Shown one piece after another: positions 27,671-36,454 of a stretch of 64,000 nucleotides of DNA (position 1 is its first letter; every line of letters begins with the position of its first letter). The notes beneath the pieces are model-generated. The model did no database searches, was not told where the DNA came from, and worked only from the letters and a program-made list of their open reading frames with translations. Source of the DNA: Gemmataceae bacterium (GTDB lineage: Bacteria; Planctomycetota; Planctomycetia; Gemmatales; Gemmataceae). Location: the NCBI GenBank assembly GCA_028288765.1, contig JAQGHQ010000575.1, positions 1 to 64,000 of the forward strand, written 5' to 3'. The translations under genes were made by a program, and so were the position numbers.

Positions 27671-28843
27671 TTACTCCAGCCACGAGAACGGGTAGGTCGG
27701 GTCGTCGAGGTCGAGGGCCTGTTTGGTGAGGAACAGCGGGCGGAAGGTGTCGACCATCACGGCCAGCTCGTCGGTCCGGGTCACGTCCTTGCTGGCGGCG
27801 ATCGTCCCCGGGTGCGGCCCGTGCGGGATGCCGTGCGGGTGCAACGTGAGCGACGCTTCCTCGACCCCCCGCCGGCTGCCGAACCGCCCCCGGACATAGT
27901 ACAGGACCTCGTCGCTCTCGACGTTGCTGTGCGCGTACGGGACCTTGATCGCGTCCGGATGGGTGTCGAGGGCCCGCGGGGCGAACGTGCAGACCACGAA
28001 CCCCGGGGCGTCGAACGTCTGGTGGATCGGGGGGGGCTGGTGGACGGTCCCGGTGATCGGCTCGAAGTCGTCGGCGTTGAAGGTGAACGGATAGACGCAC
28101 CCGTCCCACCCGACGGCGTCGAACGGGTGGTTTGCCAGGACGTACCGCGTGAGTCTCGCGCCGTCCTTGATGAGGACCGGCATTTCCTCTTCCCGGTCAA
28201 TCGTGATCAGTTCCGTCGGACCGTGGAGGTCCCGCTCGCCGAACGGCGCCCCGAGCCGGAACTGGCCGTCGGGGTTCAGATACCGTTGGGGAAACCCGAC
28301 GTTCCCCGTCGATTCGATGACGAGGAGATCGGCCGGCCCCGCAGCCGCGTCAAACTCCAGCCGGTACGTGGTGCAGCGGGGGATGACGACGTAGTCGAAC
28401 GGGCGGAACGGGAGCTGGCCGAACTGCGTACTCAGGGTGCCGGCCCCCTTGTGAACGAACTGGATTTCGTCCGCCACTGCGTTTTTGAACAGCTCGGCCT
28501 GTGGACCAGCTGGGCGGCACCGCCAAAGGGTCACGTCGTTGTTGGACAGCAGCGGGACCCGGCCGGTGACCGGGTCACCAGATGCCGGAAGGCTTCCGGA
28601 TTTCAGATGATGGTGGCGGAGGGCGGGTTGGTCGACCCGCTCGACCGGCCAGTTGCCGGCGGGCTCGACCTTCTTCACCCGGGTCGGCGGGCGGAGGTGG
28701 TAGACGATGGAGTACGCCCGCGAGAACCCCTGCGTGCTGACCACCTCTTCGTAGTAAATGCCCTCGTTGCGGTAGCCGGGCCGGGTGCGGTGGGCGGTGT
28801 GTCGTTTTTTTGGGAGGCTGCCGAGGGAGAGGTAACGCGGCAT
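27671..28843 (-). CDS. hmgA: Homogentisate 1,2-dioxygenase
   Basis: A cupin-fold, iron-dependent enzyme of 390 residues that opens the ring of homogentisate to give maleylacetoacetate. The signature TFDAPGFVVCTFAPR and the iron-site block YAHSNVESDEVLYYVRG (His and Glu ligands) are present, followed by the histidine-rich LHPHGIPHGPHPG that supplies the remaining ligand and base. Length and order match bacterial homogentisate dioxygenases. The start at ATG 28841-28843 gives MPRYLSLGSLPKKRHT, close to the family N terminus. It lies between an interrupted ORF and the flavin reductase in a minus-strand operon headed by hppD. Confidence 0.92.
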   Translation of the reverse strand: MPRYLSLGSLPKKRHTAHRTRPGYRNEGIYYEEVVSTQGFSRAYSIVYHLRPPTRVKKVEPAGNWPVERVDQPALRHHHLKSGSLPASGDPVTGRVPLLSNNDVTLWRCRPAGPQAELFKNAVADEIQFVHKGAGTLSTQFGQLPFRPFDYVVIPRCTTYRLEFDAAAGPADLLVIESTGNVGFPQRYLNPDGQFRLGAPFGERDLHGPTELITIDREEEMPVLIKDGARLTRYVLANHPFDAVGWDGCVYPFTFNADDFEPITGTVHQPPPIHQTFDAPGFVVCTFAPRALDTHPDAIKVPYAHSNVESDEVLYYVRGRFGSRRGVEEASLTLHPHGIPHGPHPGTIAASKDVTRTDELAVMVDTFRPLFLTKQALDLDDPTYPFSWLE

Positions 28844-28872
28844 GGGAGAGGCTCCGATCGAGATCCGGGTCG

Positions 28873-29253
28873 TCACGCCTTGTGCTGCACAAGGCACGCG
28901 GCGTGCCCGAGGACCTGCGGACCGTCTTTCAGCAGGGAGCACGTGGGCTGCCAGCACAGCTCGAGCCGCCGGGCCAGGAGCTCGTCCGCGGTCGGTTTGT
29001 GGGACCAGACGGCGACCGCCGTCAGCTCGCCGAATCAGGTCACGCCGAATACGAGCCAGCGGGCATCCGGAAGCGGCAAGAAGAGGTCGTAGCTGTACTC
29101 GTCTTGCTGGACCAGGTCGATCCCCGCGAGTGGAATGCCCGCGCCGGGTGCCCACCCGAGGATGCCTTCCAGGTTCCGGAGCTGCGCCACTCGGTCGCCG
29201 AGTACCCGGTCGGCGGCAGACACCGCCGCGAGCTGATCGTGGTAGGACGTCAT
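28873..29253 (-). pseudogene. Short ORF interrupted by in-frame TGA in the homogentisate operon
   Basis: The ATG at 29251-29253 overlaps the stop of the FAH gene (ATGA), as in a translationally coupled operon. The reading frame runs 72 codons to TGA at 29035-29037 (DARWLVFGVT, then stop). The same frame then continues without interruption for 53 more sense codons to TGA at 28873 (FGELTAVAVWSHKPT, then KDGPQVLGHAACLVQHKA), ending 29 bases before hmgA. Both halves look like ordinary protein. The simplest reading is a nonsense mutation in a gene of about 126 codons. Stop-codon readthrough or a sequencing error are alternatives. I do not recognise the family. Confidence 0.6.
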
Positions 29254-29963
29254 ACCGGTCGCTCCACGACGGGGTTTCGCAAGGTGCCGATCCGCTCGAT
29301 CGCCAGTTCGACCACGTCCCCGGGCTTCAGCCACCCGCCGACCGCCTCGGGCGTGAGTTCCAGGATGCAACCCGTCCCGACCGTTCCCGACCCGATCACG
29401 TCTCCCCGCCGCAGTTCCGTGTCCCGACTGGCGTGGGCGAGGATCTGCGGCCAGGTCCAGTACATGCTACCGGCGGCGCCGGCCGAATACTGTTTCCCGT
29501 TCACCCGGGCGGTCATTCCGAGGTGGAGACGGCCGTCGCGGTAGAAGCCCCGCAAGTCGTCGAACGGCACCAGGACCGGCCCGAGAGACGTGGCGAAGTC
29601 CTTGCTCTTACTTGGTCCGAGACCGACCGCCATCTCCGCCCGCTGGATGTCCCGGGCACTCCAGTCGTTCATGACGGTGAAGCCCGCGACGCAGTTCATG
29701 GCGGTGTCATCGGCCGGGAGGTCGCGGGCCGCGGTGCCGATCACACACGCCAGTTCCAGTTCGTAGTCGAGGGCCGTGCTGCCGTGTGGTGCCCAGACCG
29801 GGTCACCATCGCCGATCAAGGCGACCGGGTTCGAGAAGTAAAAGACCGGGATCTGATACCACTGCGGGACCATGTCCAGCCCGCGGTGCGCCCGGCACGT
29901 CTTGACGTGCTGCTCGAAGGCGTAGAAGTCTCTGAGACTCGCGACCGCGAAAGGGACGGGCAT
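29250..29963 (-). CDS. Fumarylacetoacetate hydrolase (FAH) family protein
   Basis: A 237-residue FAH-fold enzyme. The metal site is visible: the E-x-E pair in DYELELACVIG and an Asp in MNDWSARDIQR. The C-terminal blocks DTELRRGDVIGSGTVGTG and LKPGDVVELAIERIG are typical. The family includes fumarylacetoacetase and related hydratases. Its place in an operon with hppD and hmgA makes the last or a late step of tyrosine degradation likely. The chain lacks the usual N-terminal 50-60 residues; upstream sequence is a palindromic repeat, so the start may have been altered. The ATG at 29961-29963 is assumed. The stop overlaps the next ATG. Confidence 0.85.
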   Translation of the reverse strand: MPVPFAVASLRDFYAFEQHVKTCRAHRGLDMVPQWYQIPVFYFSNPVALIGDGDPVWAPHGSTALDYELELACVIGTAARDLPADDTAMNCVAGFTVMNDWSARDIQRAEMAVGLGPSKSKDFATSLGPVLVPFDDLRGFYRDGRLHLGMTARVNGKQYSAGAAGSMYWTWPQILAHASRDTELRRGDVIGSGTVGTGCILELTPEAVGGWLKPGDVVELAIERIGTLRNPVVERPV

Positions 29964-30071
29964 GGCGGCTACTCGAAGATTTCGGCGACGCGGCAACGGA
30001 GGCCGGGCAGATGATGTGGGCCGGCGATGAGATCAAATGGGTCATATCGCAACCACTCGACCCCACCCCGG

Positions 30072-30141
30072 CCCTCCCCGCAACCGGGGAGGGAGCCGGA
30101 CACTCGCCGGCCCCATTCTGGTCTCCCCCGGTTGCGGGGGG
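30072..30141. repeat. Paired hairpins between hppD and FAH genes
   Basis: CCCTCCCCG-caacc-GGGGAGGG at 30072-30093 is one hairpin. TCCCCCGG-ttg-CGGGGGGA at about 30123-30141 is another. The two are also mutually complementary across CCCCGCAACCGGGG, so they could form one longer stem instead. The element lies inside an otherwise tight operon and directly in front of the shortened FAH gene. Confidence 0.65.
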
Positions 30142-30214
30142 ATCAAGGGGAGTCGGCAAACGACTCCGCGACCGAGTGCTGTACGAACGGGGGATGTGTT
30201 TTCCTGCCCCACGT

Positions 30215-31321
30215 TCACAGTGTACCCCGACTTTCCTGTTCCCGCTCGATCGCCTCGAACAGCGCCTTGAAGTTCCCCTTCCCGAAGCTCTTCGACCCCT
30301 GCCGTTCGATGACCTCGAAGAACAGCGTCGGCCGGTCCTGGACCGGCTTGGTGAAGATCTGGAGCATGTATCCCTCGTCGTCCCGGTCCACGAGGATGCC
30401 CAGCTCGGCCAGCTCGTCGAGGTCCTCGTCGATCTTGCCCACCCGGGAGGGAAGCAGCTCGTAGTACGTCGCCGGCACCCGGAGGAAGGACACGTCGTTC
30501 GCCCGGAGGGCTTTCACAGTCGAGACGATGTCGTTCGTTGCCAGGGCAATGTGCTGGACACCCGCTCCGCCGTAGAAGTCGATGTACTCCTCGATCTGGC
30601 TCCGCCGCAGCCCTTTCGCCGGCTCGTTGATCGGGAACTTGATCCGCCCCCGCCCGCTCTGCACCACCTTCGACATCAGGGCTGAGTACTCGGTGCTGAT
30701 GTCCTTGTCGTCGAATGACACCAGCTGTTCGAACCCGAGTACCTTTCGGTAGAACCCGACCCACTCGTCCATCTTCCCTTCTTCGACATTCCCGACGATG
30801 TGGTCGATCCCGAGGAGGCCGGTCGGGTGGTACGTGCCGGGGCTGTACCGGGCCGGGTCGATCTCCTTGAACCCCGGGGCGAACGCCCCCTTGTAGTGAT
30901 CCCGATTCACGAACGTGTGGGTGGTGTCCCCGTAGGCCCGGATCGTCGCGGATTCGTAAACCCCGTGCTCGTCTTCGAGCCTCGTCGGGCCGACTACCCC
31001 CACCGCGCCCCGCTCGACGGCCAGGTTGTACGCGGTCCGGACGTCGTCCACCTGGAGGGCGATGTCCGAGACGCCGTCCCCGTGGAGCACGAGCCGCTGG
31101 ACGTCGGGGTGTTGCGGGTGGAGGGGGGAGACGAGGACGAACGTGATCCCGCCCTGCTTCAGGACGTACGCGGCCTCGTGCCGGACCTTCGTTTCGAGCC
31201 CGGCATAGGCGACCACGTCGAACCCGAACGCGTTCCGGTAGAAGAACGCACTCTGCCGAGCGTTCCCGACAAAAAATCGCACGTGGTCAATCTTGCGGAG
31301 GGGGATATCGGAGGTACCCAT
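30215..31321 (-). CDS. hppD: 4-hydroxyphenylpyruvate dioxygenase
   Basis: A 368-residue, two-domain VOC-fold oxygenase that turns 4-hydroxyphenylpyruvate into homogentisate using Fe(II) and O2. The three iron ligands can be placed: H174 in GIDHIVGNV, H257 in VQHIALATNDI and E336 in FFEVIERQG. NEPAKGLRRSQIEEYIDFY is the conserved substrate-domain block. FGKGNFKALFEAIEREQ is the C-terminal helix that gates the active site. It is the first gene of a minus-strand cluster leading to the FAH-family gene and hmgA. ATG at 31319-31321. Confidence 0.95.
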   Translation of the reverse strand: MGTSDIPLRKIDHVRFFVGNARQSAFFYRNAFGFDVVAYAGLETKVRHEAAYVLKQGGITFVLVSPLHPQHPDVQRLVLHGDGVSDIALQVDDVRTAYNLAVERGAVGVVGPTRLEDEHGVYESATIRAYGDTTHTFVNRDHYKGAFAPGFKEIDPARYSPGTYHPTGLLGIDHIVGNVEEGKMDEWVGFYRKVLGFEQLVSFDDKDISTEYSALMSKVVQSGRGRIKFPINEPAKGLRRSQIEEYIDFYGGAGVQHIALATNDIVSTVKALRANDVSFLRVPATYYELLPSRVGKIDEDLDELAELGILVDRDDEGYMLQIFTKPVQDRPTLFFEVIERQGSKSFGKGNFKALFEAIEREQESRGTL

Positions 31322-31382
31322 CGGATTTCGCCCGTGTGGTCGGAAATCTCTTCGCCGAACCCGAGAGTCATTCCGTCCGGTG

Positions 31383-32639
31383 TCACAGGTGGAATGCTCT
31401 GCCCGCGAACCGGTCTACCCAGTATCTCTCCTCGGCCCACCCGAGAGTGTAATACCCCTTGTGCAACCACTGCCATACGTGTCGCCCGTGGTGGGCCTGG
31501 TCTTCATCGTCCGACTCGCCTTCCGCCGGTGTGGGCTGGGGCGGGCGGGCGAAGGTCCGGACGAGTTCGTCCCGCCAGAGACGGAGGCCGAGTCCGGACG
31601 GGGTGACGAACTCTCGCAGCCAGACGAGCTCCGGCCGGAATCCATAGGTCGCTGCGAGCCACGCGGCGAAAGCCCCGTCCGGCGGGAGGGCCGACGGCGG
31701 GTCCGGCCGGTCGGACTCGGCGATCCGGCCGTCGTCGTCGAAAACCACCCGCGTGACGTGACTCTCGGACGGCGGGGGGAAGTGTACCCCGAGGCCGTCG
31801 ACCCGCGCCGGGCGGACGGCGAAGAGGACCGCCCGCCCGTCGGTCTGGCGGCCGGTGAACAGCCCTAACCTGGGGTTGCCGACGAGCGGGAACTTGGCGT
31901 CGAACGGCCGGACCACCGGTACCCGGTCAAGCCCCCAGCGCGCGGCCAACCGGACGGCCAGATCGTCGACGGCCGCATTTGCGGCCGAGGGGGCGGCGGC
32001 CGTCACCCCGCCGTAGAGCTGCACCAATTCGACCCGCCCAGCCGGTTTCCAGTTCGACCCGAGTAGGTGGGCCGGGAGCGAGTGTTCGACCGCCTCACCG
32101 ACCCACAACCGGAGTTCCGGGAGCCGTCCGAACGACTTCGCCTTGGTGAGCACTTCCGCATCCTCGGCGGTCGGCCAGTCGGCAATCTCCAGCCGGTCGA
32201 TCCGGTTCAGGGCCTTGCACTTCACAAGCTTCTTGCACCGACCGGCAATCCCGTGAACGGTCAGCGCCTTGATCGCCGGGTGCTCCTCAAACAAGGTCGC
32301 CTCGTGTTTGACGAGGGTGTTCAACCGGACCACGGCCGCGTCCGCGATGCCCCGGCGGAAGATCGGCGGCTTGACCTCGTAGAACTCGGTCCGGGCGAGT
32401 TGACCGATCCACTCCTGCCAGTGCCGGTCGAATAGCACCTTCTCGCGGGCGCGGAGAACCGCCGCCCGTGGGTGGTCGGGGCGGTTGCGGATCGGCTCGA
32501 GTTCGCACTGCACCCGGATGAACGCAGCGCGGTCCGGGTCGCCGTGCTCTTCGAGCCAGTCGGCGTACACCAGACGCGGGGTGTCGTCGTCCGGGTTCGC
32601 GCGTATTGCCGCAAGAAAAGTCCGCTGTTCATCCGTCAT
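31383..32639 (-). CDS. TIGR02996 domain-containing protein
   Basis: A 418-residue protein. Residues 1-50 (TDEQRTFLAAIRANPDDDTP, then YADWLEEHGDPDRAAFIRVQ) form the TIGR02996 domain, a module found almost only in Gemmataceae and close relatives, usually at the N terminus of proteins with leucine-rich or other repeat regions. The rest has scattered leucine-rich features and a C-terminal tail ending in WVDRFAGRAFHL, but no enzymatic motif. It supports the taxonomic placement. Its function is unknown. The ATG at 32637-32639 starts the domain precisely. Confidence 0.85.
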   Translation of the reverse strand: MTDEQRTFLAAIRANPDDDTPRLVYADWLEEHGDPDRAAFIRVQCELEPIRNRPDHPRAAVLRAREKVLFDRHWQEWIGQLARTEFYEVKPPIFRRGIADAAVVRLNTLVKHEATLFEEHPAIKALTVHGIAGRCKKLVKCKALNRIDRLEIADWPTAEDAEVLTKAKSFGRLPELRLWVGEAVEHSLPAHLLGSNWKPAGRVELVQLYGGVTAAAPSAANAAVDDLAVRLAARWGLDRVPVVRPFDAKFPLVGNPRLGLFTGRQTDGRAVLFAVRPARVDGLGVHFPPPSESHVTRVVFDDDGRIAESDRPDPPSALPPDGAFAAWLAATYGFRPELVWLREFVTPSGLGLRLWRDELVRTFARPPQPTPAEGESDDEDQAHHGRHVWQWLHKGYYTLGWAEERYWVDRFAGRAFHL

Positions 32640-32747
32640 TCCGGCCCTCTCGTTTCTCCGGAGAGGAAGACGCCGGCGCTCATCGGGCTATGACCCCTGC
32701 GTCGGAAACCGGCGCGCCGGACCCGAGAGGTCACTCGCCTCGACCTG

Positions 32748-33677
32748 TCACACCAGCCTGGTGTTCCCGGAGACCCGGTCCCGGTGCAGCCCGTCCCAGA
32801 ACACCGCGACCGCTTCCAGGATCTCCCGCCCGCCCTGGAAGAACTTCCCCTTATCGAAGCCGGGAGAAAAATATGTCTCTTCCAGCTCCTCGAGGGTGTG
32901 CCCGGCGTGCTGCCCTTCGACCCGGTTGTGCCAGGTGAAGAACGCGAGTGGCAGGTTCGGGTGGCGGGCCTTCTTGACCTGAACCAGCCCGTCCTCGAGC
33001 TCCTGCCAGAACCCGGCCGCGGCCCAGTTCTCCACCGCGAAGCTCGCCCCCTCCGCGATCTGGGCGTCGTCGCTCCCGTACAGCCGTCTCAGCTCGTCGC
33101 AGAAGTGCAGCGTGGTCGGGCGGGCGTGCTTGCGCTTCCCGAGCTGGGAGAACCCGAGCCCCAGGTGTTCCCCGATCCGCAGGAGCCACTCGAAGTGCGC
33201 GGCCCGGAACCGGAACACCCCGCCGTCGACCGTCCCCTCGGTGCTCACCAGGTCCGGGTCGCCTTCGCGGTCCTTGTCTTCGGGGTTCAGGGAGCTGCGC
33301 TCGCCGACCACCTTGTCGCCCTTGCGGTAGATCACCCCCAGCTCGTTCAGCAGGATCTCCTTGCTCGCGTGGGCCTGCTCCAGCGACTCGGCGTTGATCA
33401 CCCGTAGGAGCGCGGCCACCAAGAAATCGTTCGAGAAGACCGAGAACTGCTGGACGAACGCCCGGAGCTCGTCGTCGGACACGTCCCCGTGCTGGAACCA
33501 GGAGGTGTACGGGTTCTGGAGGATGATCGGGTGGTGCATGAGCTCCCGGTCGACTTCGCCGAGGAAGTCGCGGAACCGGTCCACCTGCGCCTGGGTCAGT
33601 TCCCCGGCCCGAAGGCGGGCCTGGACGCGGTCCGAGATCCCGAACCCGCGCGGGTGAGAAACGGTCGCGGTGGTCAT
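32748..33677 (-). CDS. Haem-oxygenase-fold (PqqC/TenA/HDO-like) protein
   Basis: A 309-residue, nearly all-helical protein. ENWAAAGFWQELEDG and FFTWHNRVEGQHAGHTLEELEETYF give the E-x-x-x-H and H-x-x-E arrangements of the haem-oxygenase-like superfamily, including di-iron oxidases and the PqqC and TenA groups. An earlier helix (RDFLGEVDRELMHHPIILQN) adds more possible ligands. No haem-oxygenase signature is present, so a di-iron or cofactor-free role is more likely. The substrate is unknown. It is divergent from the quinone oxidoreductase gene at 33880. The start is ATG 33675-33677. Confidence 0.7.
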   Translation of the reverse strand: MTTATVSHPRGFGISDRVQARLRAGELTQAQVDRFRDFLGEVDRELMHHPIILQNPYTSWFQHGDVSDDELRAFVQQFSVFSNDFLVAALLRVINAESLEQAHASKEILLNELGVIYRKGDKVVGERSSLNPEDKDREGDPDLVSTEGTVDGGVFRFRAAHFEWLLRIGEHLGLGFSQLGKRKHARPTTLHFCDELRRLYGSDDAQIAEGASFAVENWAAAGFWQELEDGLVQVKKARHPNLPLAFFTWHNRVEGQHAGHTLEELEETYFSPGFDKGKFFQGGREILEAVAVFWDGLHRDRVSGNTRLV

Positions 33678-33879
33678 GCGTTACCTCCGGGAGCGGGAGG
33701 GGTAGAACACGAACGGGAGTTGTCTTCGCCCGGTCATCGGTCCGCGGAATGTGTCGCGATCTCAGAAAACCGCTTCGGCCGGTGCCAGGTGAACGGTATT
33801 TTACACGTAACGTCCCCCGGCTACAAACACCCCGGACGACCTACTAATACCGTTTCCAGGCCGGAGCTGGGGACGGGGA

Positions 33880-34890
33880 GTGAAGACAGTGAAAGCCGCC
33901 TTTCTCGAAACCACCGGCGCCCCAGACGTCATCAAGTTCGGCGACCTCCCGACGCCCGAGCCAAAGGCCGGCGAAGTGCGGGTCAGGGTCGGCGCGGCGT
34001 CGTTGAACCCGATCGACACGTACATCCGGGCGGGCATGGTGAACATGACGCTGCCGAAGCCGTTCGTTCCCGGGTGCGACCTCGCGGGCGCGGTCGACGC
34101 GGTCGGCCCGGGGGTGGTCGGGTTCAAACCCGGCGACCGGGTCTGGGGCTCGAACCAGGGTCTCTTCGGCCGGCAGGGGACGTTCGCCGAATACGCCTGC
34201 GTCGGGCAGCAGTGGCTTTACCCGACTCCGGCCGGGGTGTCCGACGAACAGGCCGCCGCGCTCGCCCTGGTCGGAATTACCGCCTATCTAGGCCTCCTCC
34301 AGTGCGCGAGGCTGAAACCCGGGGAATGGGTGTTCGTGAACGGCGGGACGGGAGGGGTCGGGACGATGGTCGTCCAGATGGCGAAGGCCGCCGGGGCGAA
34401 GGTGGTCACCACCGTGGGGTCGGACGAGAAGGTCGGGCTCGCGCGTGACCTTGGGGCGGATGTCGTCGTCAATTACAAGACGGAAGACATTACCGCCCGT
34501 GCGAAAGAGGCAACCGGGGCGGTGGGTATCCAGGTCTGGTTCGAGACGCAACCGCCCTCTGACCTCGATAAGACGATCGAGTTGATGGGCCCGCGGGGGC
34601 GGATCGTGGTGATGGCCGGGCGGACCGCCCGCCCACAGTTTCCGAACGGACCGTTCTACGTAAAGGGGTTATCTCTGTACGGGTTCGCGATGTTCAACAT
34701 GTCCCCCGACGAACAGCGGGTCTGTGCCGATGACATCAACCGGTGGGCCGGGGAAGGCAAGTTGAAGGCGGTGATCGGTCGGCGGTTTCCCCTCTCCCGC
34801 GCGGCCGAGGCCCATCAGCTCCAGGAAGAGAACACTCTCAAGAAAGCCGGGACTTTGACCGGAAAGATCGTCGTTCTGCCCAACGGATGA
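33880..34890 (+). CDS. Quinone oxidoreductase-like MDR family NADPH reductase
   Basis: A 336-residue, zinc-free medium-chain reductase. The N-terminal GroES-like domain has SLNPIDTYIRAGM and PFVPGCDLAGAVDAVGPGV, and the Rossmann domain has WVFVNGGTGGVGTMVVQMAK. The catalytic and structural zinc cysteines of alcohol dehydrogenases are absent. This places it with NADPH:quinone reductases and related enzymes that reduce quinones or enones. The start is GTG at 33880 (VKTVKAAFLETTG); a second GTG three codons later is also possible. No partner gene adjoins. Confidence 0.85.
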   Translation: MKTVKAAFLETTGAPDVIKFGDLPTPEPKAGEVRVRVGAASLNPIDTYIRAGMVNMTLPKPFVPGCDLAGAVDAVGPGVVGFKPGDRVWGSNQGLFGRQGTFAEYACVGQQWLYPTPAGVSDEQAAALALVGITAYLGLLQCARLKPGEWVFVNGGTGGVGTMVVQMAKAAGAKVVTTVGSDEKVGLARDLGADVVVNYKTEDITARAKEATGAVGIQVWFETQPPSDLDKTIELMGPRGRIVVMAGRTARPQFPNGPFYVKGLSLYGFAMFNMSPDEQRVCADDINRWAGEGKLKAVIGRRFPLSRAAEAHQLQEENTLKKAGTLTGKIVVLPNG

Positions 34891-34982
34891 GGCCCACGGA
34901 ACGTAACATCAGGTGTAGGGCCTGATTCTCTTCCGAATTGACGCGGTTCTCGAACCCGGTGCCCGGCACCGGCGGGGTGCGA

Positions 34983-36308
34983 ATGACCCGACACGTCGCG
35001 AGTATGGTCGGACTGTCCTGGTGGGCGGTCGGGTGGGTTCTGACCGCTACCCCGACGGCGGCCGCGCGGCCGCCCGACCCACCGGTCCGGGTCGTGGCGG
35101 CAAAGGCCACATCCCCCGCCGCGACGTTCGCGGCCCGTCAGCCCGGGACAGACGGGTTCAAGGTCCTTCCCGCCACCGCCGACCTGTCCAGCGGCGATCT
35201 TCTGGTCACCCTTCCCGGGGCGGTTCTGGAGAGCAACAACCGGGCGGTCGGCCTCAAATCGCTCGCGGACTACGACGGGAGGTCCCCCCTCCCGGCTCTC
35301 GAAACGGCGTTCACGCTGAACGAGGCCAAGGAGGCCGACCTGGACATCACGCTGGACCGTGGGCGGGTCGATCTCTCGAATACCAAAACCGAGGGGGCGG
35401 CGACGGTCCGGGTCCGGTTCTGGGACCAGTCGTGGCGGATCACCCTCGACGCCCCGGGCGCCCGGGTTGCTCTGGAACTGTGCGGGAGGTGGCCCCCGGG
35501 GTCGCGGTTCAAACCGGCCGAGAAGGGGACGGAGAAGCCGCCGTCTCCGGCCGCGTCGCTGGTGATGCTCGTGTTGAAAGGGTCGGTCGCGGTCGATCTC
35601 GGCGGGCTGACGCTCGGACTGAAAACACCGCCCGGCCCCGCGCTCATGGAATGGGACAGCCTGACCGGGACCCGTCCCCAGCCCCAGAAGCTCGAAAAGT
35701 TGCCGGAGTGGGCCGACCCGGAGGCGACCCTTTCCGAGGCCGGTCAGAAGGCCGCGGCAACGGTCGAGAGGTTTCGTAAGGCGCGGGCGGAGAACCAGAC
35801 GGCGGCCCTCAAGGCGTTTCTCGGGTCCGCCGACCCGATCGAACAGCGGGTCGCTCTGGTCACCCTCGGGGCGACGGACGACCTCGACACCCTCGGCCGG
35901 GAACTGGCCGTCGCGAAAACGCCCGAGGAGTGGGATTTCGGCATCACGATTCTGCGCCACTGGCTGGGCCGGTGCCCGGGACACGACCAGAAGCTTTACG
36001 AAATCCTGACCTCGCCCGCCCTGGGGTATTCGGCCCGGGACGCGAAGATCATCATGCAGTTATTGTTCGGGTTCGGGCCCGACGACCTCTCCCGGCCGGA
36101 GACGTTCGAGGTCCTTATCGAATACCTCACCCACGACCAGGCGGCGGTCCGGAACCTGGCCGCGTGGCACCTCGTGCGGTTGGTCCCGCAGGGGAAAGCG
36201 ATCGCGTTCAAACCGGGCTGGACGAAAGAGGAGTGCGCCCCGGTGTACCTCGGGTGGAAGAAACTCATCCCGGCCGGTCAACTTCCCCCCAGGGCGAAAA
36301 AGGAATAA
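34983..36308 (+). CDS. Secreted hypothetical protein with HEAT-like C-terminus
   Basis: About 441 residues with a hydrophobic signal segment (MVGLSWWAVGWVLTATPTAAA). The middle contains DLSSGDLLVTLPGAVLES and a beta-rich region similar in outline to FecR-type or anti-sigma-associated exported domains. The last 170 residues are helical repeats (about three HEAT-like units). Proteins with this layout occur in other planctomycetes and have no known function. The ATG at 34983 is preferred over one 15 codons upstream because it sits closer to the signal segment. Confidence 0.68.
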   Translation: MTRHVASMVGLSWWAVGWVLTATPTAAARPPDPPVRVVAAKATSPAATFAARQPGTDGFKVLPATADLSSGDLLVTLPGAVLESNNRAVGLKSLADYDGRSPLPALETAFTLNEAKEADLDITLDRGRVDLSNTKTEGAATVRVRFWDQSWRITLDAPGARVALELCGRWPPGSRFKPAEKGTEKPPSPAASLVMLVLKGSVAVDLGGLTLGLKTPPGPALMEWDSLTGTRPQPQKLEKLPEWADPEATLSEAGQKAAATVERFRKARAENQTAALKAFLGSADPIEQRVALVTLGATDDLDTLGRELAVAKTPEEWDFGITILRHWLGRCPGHDQKLYEILTSPALGYSARDAKIIMQLLFGFGPDDLSRPETFEVLIEYLTHDQAAVRNLAAWHLVRLVPQGKAIAFKPGWTKEECAPVYLGWKKLIPAGQLPPRAKKE

Positions 36309-36454
36309 GATAAAAGCCGAATGTGAGGCCAGTAGGAAGAGACTGGTTTTTTCCGTCCAGCCGAGCGGCCACAAGTCTACGGTCAGCCGGCTACTCTTCT
36401 CTCGGGCCACGCGGGACCCACCCTCGGTTCGCCCAATGGCAAAGCGAGGTTCCC

